Shown here one piece after another: positions 8,542 through 15,557 of a stretch of DNA of 64,000 nt (the first letter of the stretch is position 1; each line of letters starts with the position of its first letter). The position numbers were made by a program, and so were the translations under genes. This DNA is from Exiguobacterium sibiricum 7-3 (lineage in GTDB: Bacteria > Bacillota > Bacilli > Exiguobacteriales > Exiguobacteriaceae). Below the pieces are notes generated by a model, which worked only from the letters and a program-made list of their open reading frames with translations, was not told the origin of the DNA and did not search any database. The stretch spans positions 2,431,971-2,495,970 of the forward strand of contig NZ_KK211190.1 in assembly GCF_000620865.1 (NCBI RefSeq), written 5' to 3'.

Positions 8542-9428
8542 GCTTCCACCTCCCGTTTTTTCGTCAAATAGACTTGGGTGACCGTGATCGCGGCAACGAC
8601 GACAAAGAAGATGATCGCTTTAGCAGAACCGAGACCCAGATTGTTATTTGTAAACGATTCTTTATAGATGTTCAGCGCAAGCATTTCTGTCGATTTGAAC
8701 GGACCACCATTTGTCAGCGATAAGTTCGTATCGAATAATTTAAAGGACCAAGAAATCGTCAAGAACAGGCAAATCGTTACGGATGGCATAATCAGCGGAA
8801 TCGTAATATTCCGCAACGTGGATAATCGATTGGCTCCATCAATTTTTGCTGCTTCAATCAGCTCCTGCGGGACATTTTGCAGGGCAGCGATGTAAATAAC
8901 CATGATATATCCTCCGCCTTGCCAGATTGAGACGATGACAATGCCCCAAAAACCGGTTCGGGCATCACCAAGCCAAGGGAGTTCGAATAAACTCCATCCT
9001 GTCAGTTCACCAATCGACGCAAATCCTTTAACATAAATAAACTGCCAGACGAATCCGAGAATCAATCCACCAATCAAGTTTGGCATGAAGAAAATCGTCC
9101 GTAAGAAGTTTCGTGTCCGAATATTTTGCGTGAGTAAAAACGCTAAGATGAATCCGACTAAATTCGTTAAAATCACGGCAACGACGGTATATTTCGTCGT
9201 CAGCCAAAAGGACTGCTGAAACTGTTCATCCACTGTAAAGAGACGCACATAGTTGTCAAATCCAATCCAATTTAATTCGCCGGTAATCCCGTTCCAGTCC
9301 GTGAATGAATACATGACACCATTAAAAAAAGGTACGAGAACAATCACTGCGAACACCAAAAAGACGGGTCCGACAAACATCCAAAATTCAAGTCCGCGCT
9401 TTACTTTTTTCTTATTGCTTACTGCCAT
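8538..9428 (-). CDS. Carbohydrate ABC transporter permease (MalF/UgpA/MsmF type)
   Basis: This 296-residue permease is the first gene of a two-gene operon. It has six membrane segments, the N-terminal pattern GLEFWMFVGPVFLVFAVIVL seen in UgpA/MsmF proteins, and an EAA loop QELIEAAKIDGANRLSTLRN near residues 190-210. It pairs with the MalG-type permease encoded directly downstream, overlapping by 4 bases. GAGGAGGGATGAGCA precedes the ATG. A perfect cre site and a 22-bp motif shared with the distant binding-protein gene lie upstream, pointing to catabolite repression and a common activator. Confidence 0.92.
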   Translation of the reverse strand: MAVSNKKKVKRGLEFWMFVGPVFLVFAVIVLVPFFNGVMYSFTDWNGITGELNWIGFDNYVRLFTVDEQFQQSFWLTTKYTVVAVILTNLVGFILAFLLTQNIRTRNFLRTIFFMPNLIGGLILGFVWQFIYVKGFASIGELTGWSLFELPWLGDARTGFWGIVIVSIWQGGGYIMVIYIAALQNVPQELIEAAKIDGANRLSTLRNITIPLIMPSVTICLFLTISWSFKLFDTNLSLTNGGPFKSTEMLALNIYKESFTNNNLGLGSAKAIIFFVVVAAITVTQVYLTKKREVEA

Positions 9429-9472
9429 TGCTCATCCCTCCTCTATCCCTAGCCTACGCAACTTTCCATAAA

Positions 9473-9487
9473 ATGAAAACGCAACCA
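9473..9487 (+). promoter_or_regulatory. cre site upstream of the sugar permease operon
   Basis: ATGAAAACGCAACCA matches WTGNAANCGNWNNCW at every position and lies 45 bases upstream of the permease start. Confidence 0.65.
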
Positions 9488-9499
9488 TTTGACACATTG

Positions 9500-9521
9500 G
9501 GTGGAATATATTGAACGATTA
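9500..9521 (-). promoter_or_regulatory. Shared 22-bp motif, copy 2 (candidate activator site)
   Basis: The plus strand reads GGTGGAATATATTGAACGAT and two more bases, 18 of 22 identical to the copy at 3602-3623. It lies upstream of the permease cre site and between the divergent permease and fhs genes. Confidence 0.5.
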
Positions 9522-9595
9522 TTTGGCGTGTCTGTTTCAGATGAGCTACTATTAAGGAAATATAGAGAAATTCATCTTGAGAGGAAGATTACGCC

Positions 9596-11275
9596 ATGGA
9601 AAAAACCATTCGTTCTGATTTAGAAATTGCCCAACAAACAATTCTACGACCGATTTCCGAAATCGCTGAACATATCGGATTGACCGATGCAGATTATGAT
9701 ACGTACGGAAAATACAAAGCGAAGTTGACGGACGGACTAGCTGAACGATTGGCGACGAAGACGGACGGGAAACTGATTCTTGTCACGGCGATTAATCCGA
9801 CGGCTGCCGGAGAAGGAAAATCGACAGTAACGGTCGGACTTGGTCAAGCGCTGCACCGCCTCAATCATAAAACGATGATCTGTTTACGCGAACCGTCGCT
9901 CGGACCGACGATGGGATTAAAAGGCGGAGCGTGCGGTGGTGGTTACAGTCAAGTCTTGCCGATGGAAGAGATTAATCTTCATTTTACGGGCGACATGCAT
10001 GCCATCACATCAGCTCACAATACAATCAGTGCTCTGCTCGATAATCATCTCCATCAAGGGAACGACTTACGGATCGATCCGCGTCGCGTTACGTGGAAAC
10101 GTGTCCTTGACCTCAATGACCGGGCCTTACGACAAATTACAATTGGACTCGGTGGACCGGCTCATGGTGTTCCGCGTCAAGATGGATTTGATATTACGGT
10201 CGCTTCGGAAATCATGGCCGTTCTCTGTCTCGCCGATTCCATTACCGATTTAGAAGAACGGATCAGCCGGATTGTTCTCGCGTATTCGTACGATCAACAA
10301 CCGATTACAGTTCAGGATATCGAAGCTTCTGGTGCTGCAACATTACTTTTAAAAGAAGCCTTCCGTCCAAACCTCGTCCAAACGGTCGAAGGTACGCCGG
10401 CTTTGATCCATGGTGGACCGTTCGCCAATATTGCCCACGGCTGTAACTCGCTGATTGCGACACGTACTGCCTTGAAGCTGAGTGATTATGTCGTCACGGA
10501 AGCAGGATTCGGAGCAGATCTCGGAGCTGAAAAATTCTTTAACATTAAATCCCGGATCGGTAATCTGCATCCGGATGCGGTTGTCATCGTTGCGACCGTA
10601 CGTGCGTTAAAAATGCACGGTGGCGTTGCAAAAAATCAGTTGGCGGAAGAAAATTTATCCGCTTTGGTCGAAGGATTGGCTTTGCTCGAGAAGCACGTCG
10701 AGACAATGGATTTGTTCGGCGTGCCGGCCGTTGTCGCCTTGAACCGTTTCTCGAGTGATACCGATACAGAGCGCGATACGGTGCTCGAATGGTGTCGTGA
10801 ACGTAATATCCGTGTCGCTGAAAGTGAAGTATTCAGCCAAGGCGGGGCCGGTGGAGAAGTACTGGCCGAACAGGTATTTGAAGCTTTGAAAGAAGAAAGT
10901 CAATTTACTCCGCTTTATCCGTCTGAACTGCCGCTGACACAAAAAATCGAACGGATTGCCAAACGGGTCTATGGCGCAGCAGATGTCCACTTTGAAGAAA
11001 AGGCATTACGCGAGCTTGAGCGCTGCACCGAGAACGGACTGGGCCATTTACCGATTTGTATGGCGAAAACGCCTTTCTCGTTAACAGATGATCCAAGCAA
11101 ATACGGACGTGTCGAAGGATTTACGATTACTGTCCGCGAAATCAAACCATCCATCGGTGCGGGGTTCATCGTCGCCTTGACCGGGAATGTATTAACCATG
11201 CCGGGTTTACCGAAAACACCGGCTGCCAATAAGATGGGAATTTCTGAAGACGGAACCATATACGGACTTTCTTAA
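9596..11275 (+). CDS. fhs: Formate-tetrahydrofolate ligase
   Basis: The 559-residue enzyme joins formate to tetrahydrofolate with ATP, giving 10-formyl-THF for purine synthesis and initiator-tRNA formylation. The P-loop region reads ITAINPTAAGEGKST near residues 63-77. The strongly conserved LREPSLGPTMGLKGGACGGG follows at about 98-117, and NIAHGCNSLIATR near 285. Length matches the family (about 556). The ATG follows GAGAGGAAGATTACGCC. It is transcribed divergently from the sugar permease operon. An alpha/beta hydrolase gene begins 19 bases downstream and may be cotranscribed, with no obvious functional link. Confidence 0.97.
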   Translation: MEKTIRSDLEIAQQTILRPISEIAEHIGLTDADYDTYGKYKAKLTDGLAERLATKTDGKLILVTAINPTAAGEGKSTVTVGLGQALHRLNHKTMICLREPSLGPTMGLKGGACGGGYSQVLPMEEINLHFTGDMHAITSAHNTISALLDNHLHQGNDLRIDPRRVTWKRVLDLNDRALRQITIGLGGPAHGVPRQDGFDITVASEIMAVLCLADSITDLEERISRIVLAYSYDQQPITVQDIEASGAATLLLKEAFRPNLVQTVEGTPALIHGGPFANIAHGCNSLIATRTALKLSDYVVTEAGFGADLGAEKFFNIKSRIGNLHPDAVVIVATVRALKMHGGVAKNQLAEENLSALVEGLALLEKHVETMDLFGVPAVVALNRFSSDTDTERDTVLEWCRERNIRVAESEVFSQGGAGGEVLAEQVFEALKEESQFTPLYPSELPLTQKIERIAKRVYGAADVHFEEKALRELERCTENGLGHLPICMAKTPFSLTDDPSKYGRVEGFTITVREIKPSIGAGFIVALTGNVLTMPGLPKTPAANKMGISEDGTIYGLS

Positions 11276-11294
11276 TCAGGGAAGGATGATAGAT

Positions 11295-12257
11295 GTGACA
11301 ATCGACCATACACACTGGATCGCATCAGACGGCTACACGACGACGATGCATCTGCTAGAAGCTAACGCTCCAAAAGGAATCGTCATTGTTTTTCATGGAA
11401 TGATGGAGCACGGTGCGCGCTATCAAGAGTTTGCCGAGTTCCTTTATGCCCATCATTACCACACGGTCATTCCGGATTTACGCTGTTTCGGTACACGTGC
11501 GCAACAACTGGACTCGCTCGGACATCTGGAGCCGGAATACGGTTTTGCGCAGTTGATGCAGGATGCTGAAGAACTGGTTTACGATATCAAGGACCGTTAT
11601 CCGGATTTACCGGTTTTCGTGTTTGGTCACAGCTTCGGTTCACTCATTTCAAGACGCCTTGGCCAAACGCTTGGACATGAGTTAGCAGGCGTCATTGCAA
11701 GCGGTCCTCCGACGGACAGTGGATTACTCGGAACCGTCAGTCAAAAAATTGTCGGACGACTCATTGAACAAACTTCTTCTCAGCACCCGGCAGAAGCACT
11801 CAGCAAGTTCATTTTTGGTCGGTATAACTTACGTTTCTTCCCGGCACTTTCACCGAATGCCTGGTTATCCTCCGACCCTCAATCGGTCTTACGTTACGAT
11901 GAAGATCCTTTGTCAGGACAAACCGTGACACTCGGCTTTTTTCACGAGTTACTGGCGGCGACCAAATCCGTCAATTCATTGGCTCACCTGTACCAACATC
12001 CGCGTCACTTACCCTTGCTGCTGATAGCCGGAGAAGATGATCCGGTTGCTTTTGACGGCAAAGGAATCCACACCCTGTTTGATGCCTATAACCGTGTTCG
12101 TGTTGAAGGGGTCCAACTCACGGTCTACCGCGGATTGCGGCATGAGTTATTCCACGAGTTTGAGCGGATTCGGGTTTTTGCGGATATCGCGGGTTGGCTG
12201 AATAAGCAAGTCGGATCACATTCTCTTTCCTCCATGCGTAAACAAGGACATCAATAA
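11295..12257 (+). CDS. Alpha/beta hydrolase (monoacylglycerol lipase / S33-like)
   Basis: A roughly 320-residue cytoplasmic hydrolase of the lysophospholipase/monoglyceride lipase type. The oxyanion region reads FHGMMEHGARY near residue 38. The nucleophile elbow is GHSFGS near residue 118, giving the catalytic Ser. A late Asp (EDDPV near 265) and His (GLRHELFHE near 293) complete the triad. The start is uncertain: an ATG at 11286 directly abuts GGGAAGG, so the GTG at 11295, with about 9 bases of spacing, is preferred. The gene follows fhs closely and ends before a large nested inverted repeat that probably terminates it. The substrate is unknown. Confidence 0.85.
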   Translation: MTIDHTHWIASDGYTTTMHLLEANAPKGIVIVFHGMMEHGARYQEFAEFLYAHHYHTVIPDLRCFGTRAQQLDSLGHLEPEYGFAQLMQDAEELVYDIKDRYPDLPVFVFGHSFGSLISRRLGQTLGHELAGVIASGPPTDSGLLGTVSQKIVGRLIEQTSSQHPAEALSKFIFGRYNLRFFPALSPNAWLSSDPQSVLRYDEDPLSGQTVTLGFFHELLAATKSVNSLAHLYQHPRHLPLLLIAGEDDPVAFDGKGIHTLFDAYNRVRVEGVQLTVYRGLRHELFHEFERIRVFADIAGWLNKQVGSHSLSSMRKQGHQ

Positions 12258-12262
12258 TTATT

Positions 12263-12372
12263 AAAAGAGGCTGGGACATAACTGGATGATTTTATAGAAA
12301 AAGGCCTTCGAAACGAAAAACGTTTCGAAGGCCTTTTCATTTCTAAAGCCGAATTATGTCTCAGCCTCTTTT
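12263..12372. terminator. Nested inverted repeat with terminator-like inner hairpin
   Basis: Outer arms (12263-12281 and 12354-12372) read AAAAGAGGCTGGGACATAA and its near-perfect complement. An inner hairpin has 17-base arms (12299-12315 and 12321-12337) with a five-A loop. It separates convergent genes and could stop transcription from both sides. The GAGGCTGGGACA arm resembles intergenic elements I recall from other Firmicutes. Confidence 0.75.
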
Positions 12373-12375
12373 CAA

Positions 12376-12795
12376 TCAATGAATCCAGTTCAACGATAAA
12401 ATCATCGCTTCGATTTCTTCTAATTCCAATGACTCACGATCTGCAGAATACGTTAATAGAACAAGTCGTTCTCCGTCTGAGTATGCATAAATCCGGATAA
12501 AGACGTCTTCTTCTTTTCCGTCTACAGCAAGAAGTGCTTCTTTAGAAGAATTCCGACGTGCTTCAAGTGGTCCAGTCAGCTCAATTCCAAATTCTTCCAC
12601 CAATAAGTTGATTTCCTGTTCTGCTGCTTCAAAAGGTGTCAGTTCTTCTGTGTCCGACTCGTAGATGGATAACTGTAACGTTCCCATCGCGTTTTCTTCC
12701 GTCGAATAAAAACTAACGAATGTCTCCTCTTCTTGATATTCAAACGTTTTTGGATATTGCAGTGTAATCCAATTATCGACCGTGTACTGTTTCAT
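12376..12795 (-). CDS. Hypothetical protein, possibly DcrB/PsbP-like
   Basis: A 139-residue acidic soluble protein with no signal peptide or membrane segment. The alternating pattern (WITLQYPKTFEYQEEETFV, then an acidic helix and a C-terminal ILSLNWIH) recalls small DcrB/DUF1795 or PsbP-like folds. This is pattern resemblance only. The ATG overlaps the upstream stop by 4 bases (ATGA), so it is translationally coupled to the Imm11-like gene. I cannot assign a function. In other bacteria DUF1795-type proteins act as chaperones for secreted effectors, but no effector gene is seen here. Confidence 0.7.
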   Translation of the reverse strand: MKQYTVDNWITLQYPKTFEYQEEETFVSFYSTEENAMGTLQLSIYESDTEELTPFEAAEQEINLLVEEFGIELTGPLEARRNSSKEALLAVDGKEEDVFIRIYAYSDGERLVLLTYSADRESLELEEIEAMILSLNWIH

Positions 12796-13337
12796 ATGAT
12801 TTCCTCCATTCGATTTATCTCGTCAAAATGTATGCCTGTCACGGCTAGTTGTTGGAAACACCGCGCTAGCGTATCCGAGAGGAAAATACGTTCCGTACGT
12901 TCATCCCGCAAGATGTGGTGGGGACCAAGCGATGTACTGATGATTCGCTCCGTCATGAAGTAGACTTGTCTTTTCCGAAGAGTGCGGAAAATCTCCGTCT
13001 TATGTAGATGTTCCACCCGTCTTACCGCTAGAATATTGATGAGATAATAATTGATGAGTCCCGTTCGCGTCTTCAGTTGGACACGAAGACATTGGACGGA
13101 AAACGGTGTCAGCCGCTCCAATATCTGTTTCATCCGTTCAGATACTAATGGAATCCTCAATTCGTTCGGAAGCACGTCCGGTAGCATATCTGCATCCTGT
13201 TCGATTGAAAAGGCAAGTAAGCTTGCGTTAAGAAACCACTCTCCTGTCGTGAAGCGATAACGATCGATTTGATGGTGACATGTCGCCATCCATCCTTTTC
13301 CCATCAGCTGTTCGCTCCAAACTCGAACTTTGTTCAC
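12792..13337 (-). CDS. Hypothetical protein, Imm11 (DUF1629)-like
   Basis: A 181-residue soluble protein. The middle (INYYLINILAVRRVEHLHK) and the end (ERIFLSDTLARCFQQLAVTG followed by IHFDEI) match what I recall of PF07791, the Imm11/MXAN_0049 immunity-type domain. In that family the C-terminus typically reads as a sequence like FVSDELKEALEKAGLTGLRF. Members are found near toxins but also alone. Here it heads a two-gene unit with the 139-residue protein, and no toxin or secretion gene is adjacent. GGAGCGAATGACTG precedes the ATG. Family assignment is from memory of the pattern, so confidence is moderate. Confidence 0.65.
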   Translation of the reverse strand: MNKVRVWSEQLMGKGWMATCHHQIDRYRFTTGEWFLNASLLAFSIEQDADMLPDVLPNELRIPLVSERMKQILERLTPFSVQCLRVQLKTRTGLINYYLINILAVRRVEHLHKTEIFRTLRKRQVYFMTERIISTSLGPHHILRDERTERIFLSDTLARCFQQLAVTGIHFDEINRMEEII

Positions 13338-13509
13338 CAGTCATTCGCTCCTCTTTCCATCCTCAGCCACTCACTCTCGTTACAGGAAGCTCATGTAAAC
13401 GATTTAGCTCTTATTATTGTACACATAAAATCTAAAGAATTACCTTTTTTCATAAAAGTTATGGAAATAAACGCTTTGCTATGCTACTATATTTCATGTA
13501 GCAACTTTT

Positions 13510-13583
13510 GCGGGTGTAGTTTAGTGGTAAAACCTCAGCCTTCCAAGCTGATGATGAGAGTTCGATTCTCTTCACCCGCTCCA
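13510..13583 (+). tRNA. tRNA-Gly (anticodon TCC)
   Basis: The acceptor stem GCGGGTG pairs with CACCCGC. The anticodon loop CTTCCAA gives TCC, reading GGA codons. The T arm is GAGAGTTCGATTCTC and a CCA end is encoded (13581-13583). Confidence 0.97.
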
Positions 13584-13595
13584 ATTTATGACATA

Positions 13596-13625
13596 ACATA
13601 GGTCAACGACACATAGGTCAACGAC
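13596..13625. repeat. Perfect 15-bp tandem duplication
   Basis: ACATAGGTCAACGAC occurs twice in a row directly after the tRNA-Gly gene and before its terminator. It looks like a recent slippage duplication. The stretch 13338-13754 holds only the tRNA, this repeat and the terminator. Confidence 0.9.
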
Positions 13626-13644
13626 TTTTATGCCCTCGAGGGCG

Positions 13645-13674
13645 GACGGCTTGCAGCTTGCAAGCCGTCTTTTT
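13645..13674 (+). terminator. Terminator of tRNA-Gly
   Basis: A 10-bp stem GACGGCTTGC/GCAAGCCGTC with an AGCTT loop is followed by five T. A GCCCTCGAGGGC palindrome lies just upstream. Confidence 0.9.
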
Positions 13675-13754
13675 GTTTTCTCCAGGATACATTTTGCCTG
13701 CTTTCGGGTATAGTTCGATATAAAACGTTACAACAAGAAAAGAGGAGGACTGTC

Positions 13755-14564
13755 ATGATTCAAATGAAGATGCCCGGTGTCACGGTCTACCAAAGTACAT
13801 TAATGAAAACGACCTCGACCTTGATTGAGACACCCGACTGTCTGATTGTCGTTGATCCGGGTTGGTTACCGGATGAAATCGCAACGGTCCGCCGCGATGT
13901 GGAAATCATCCGACACGACCGTCCTCTTTATATCGTTTATACCCATGCTCATTTTGATCATATATTAGGTGCCTATGCCTTCAAAGATGCGATCGCGATT
14001 GCGTCTCGCCGCTTTGTGGATGTGGACCGGATGGCAGCACTGGAAGAAGTCCAAAATTTTAATGACGAATACTATATCGAGTCCCCTGTCCTTTTTCCGA
14101 ATATTACACATGTCATCGAAGAATCAGAAACGACGTTGACAATCGGTAAAACTAAATTGATTTTTTTCCTGACTCCCGGTCATGAATCCACCCATTTATC
14201 GTTTGTGGTGATGCCGCTCCATATCCTCGTCTGTGGGGACTATGCCTCCGACGTCGAAATTCCTTTAATTGAACACGACTCGGGTGAATATTTAACGACA
14301 CTCGAATTACTTGAGTCGTTCATTTATGAGTATGAAGTAAAGCTTCTTATTCCAGGACACGGTCATATTTGTGATGTTCGCACGGAAATGATTGAGCGCC
14401 TTCATTTGAGTTACGACTACATCTTGGCCTTACGTGCACATAAGGAGTCGGACTGGTCTCCCTCGTGGCAACGAACGTCCTTCATGGGGCGGTTGCATGA
14501 AAAAAATAAACGGCAGATTATAAAAGAGCAAACCGAACAACTCGCCCGGCGTCAATACGATTAA
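13755..14564 (+). CDS. MBL-fold metallo-hydrolase
   Basis: A 269-residue metallo-beta-lactamase-fold hydrolase. The metal motif reads THAHFDHILG near residue 64, the HxHxDH signature. Further ligands are the His in TPGHESTH near 138, the Asp in CGDYASD near 155, and PGHGH near 200. The fold is common to thioesterases, glyoxalase II and many others, and the substrate cannot be read from the sequence. AGAGGAGG precedes the ATG. It is a single gene between the tRNA terminator and a bidirectional terminator shared with argF. Confidence 0.88.
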   Translation: MIQMKMPGVTVYQSTLMKTTSTLIETPDCLIVVDPGWLPDEIATVRRDVEIIRHDRPLYIVYTHAHFDHILGAYAFKDAIAIASRRFVDVDRMAALEEVQNFNDEYYIESPVLFPNITHVIEESETTLTIGKTKLIFFLTPGHESTHLSFVVMPLHILVCGDYASDVEIPLIEHDSGEYLTTLELLESFIYEYEVKLLIPGHGHICDVRTEMIERLHLSYDYILALRAHKESDWSPSWQRTSFMGRLHEKNKRQIIKEQTEQLARRQYD

Positions 14565-14619
14565 AACAAAAAGACAGACTGTTCGTTCCAGATAAGGAAC
14601 ACAGCCTGTCTTTTTGTTT
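14565..14619. terminator. Bidirectional terminator
   Basis: Arms AAACAAAAAGACAG and CTGTCTTTTTGTTT enclose a smaller TTCC/GGAA hairpin between the convergent hydrolase and argF genes. Confidence 0.85.
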
Positions 14620-15557
14620 CAGTTCATTACTCCGATTAATTCAATCATCAATGCCTTTTGCGCGTGGAGTCGATTTTCTGCCTGATCAAATACAAGCGAG
14701 TGACTGCCGTCAATGACTTCTGCCGTCACTTCTTCCCCGCGGTGCGCCGGAAGACAGTGCAGGAAAATCACATCGTCAGCGGCTGACATCAACAACGTTT
14801 GATCGACTTGATATCCTTGGAACGCTTTTAGTCGATCTGCTGACTCTTCTTCTTGTCCCATACTCGCAAATACATCACTGTAAATGACATCCGCTCCCGC
14901 AACTGCTTGAACAGGATCTGTATATTGTTCGATCCGGCCGCCTGACTCTTGTGCCAGTACTTTCGCTTGATCAATAATCGTTTGATCCGGTGCGTAAGCC
15001 GCTGGACTACAAATCCGAACTGTCATTCCACTTAACGCCCCTCCTAAAAGCAGCGAGTGTGCCATGTTATTTCCATCCCCGACATAAGCGAGTATCTTCC
15101 CTTGACGTTGACCAAAATGTTCTTCAATCGTCAGTAAATCTGCTAATACCTGGCAAGGATGATGAAGATCTGTCAATCCGTTGATGATCGGAATCGTCCC
15201 GTGTGCCGCTAATGTCTCGATCGTTTCATGTGCAAATGTCCGGATCATCAAAGCGTCGACATAACGGCTCATGACTTGAATCGTATCGCTGAGGGACTCT
15301 CCGCGACCGATTTGCATATCCGATCCATTTAAGACGACCGGGTGTCCACCTAATTCGACGACACCGACTTCAAAAGAAATCCGAGTACGCGTCGATGCTT
15401 TTTCAAACAGCAAAGCGACTTTTTTTCCTGCAAGTGTTTGATCATAAGTCGCAGGAGATGCTTTGACGGCCTTCGCCAGTTCTAACAGATCGGTCAGTCC
15501 TTCCGCTGTCAATTCTTCCAGTGTCAGCAAATGTTTTAATCGTTGTGTTGTCGTCAT
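14619..15557 (-). CDS. argF: Ornithine carbamoyltransferase
   Basis: The 312-residue enzyme makes citrulline from ornithine and carbamoyl phosphate. The carbamoyl phosphate site reads EKASTRTRISFEVG near residue 53 (SxRT), and the ornithine/catalytic motif is HCLPAHRG near 263. The start at 15557 overlaps the carB stop (ATGA), with AAGGAG upstream. An ORF extension to 15608 would lie inside carB and is rejected. This is the last gene of the seven-gene arginine operon. Its product uses the carbamoyl phosphate made by the operon's own carA-carB. Confidence 0.97.
   Translation of the reverse strand: MTTTQRLKHLLTLEELTAEGLTDLLELAKAVKASPATYDQTLAGKKVALLFEKASTRTRISFEVGVVELGGHPVVLNGSDMQIGRGESLSDTIQVMSRYVDALMIRTFAHETIETLAAHGTIPIINGLTDLHHPCQVLADLLTIEEHFGQRQGKILAYVGDGNNMAHSLLLGGALSGMTVRICSPAAYAPDQTIIDQAKVLAQESGGRIEQYTDPVQAVAGADVIYSDVFASMGQEEESADRLKAFQGYQVDQTLLMSAADDVIFLHCLPAHRGEEVTAEVIDGSHSLVFDQAENRLHAQKALMIELIGVMN

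Noticed and set aside
12900-13337. A toxin-antitoxin pair call for the Imm11-like unit
   Set aside because: Neither product has a toxin motif, and sizes and order do not fit a known toxin-antitoxin type.
13269-13601. 110-codon ORF running through the tRNA-Gly gene
   Set aside because: It includes the tRNA and has no ribosome site.
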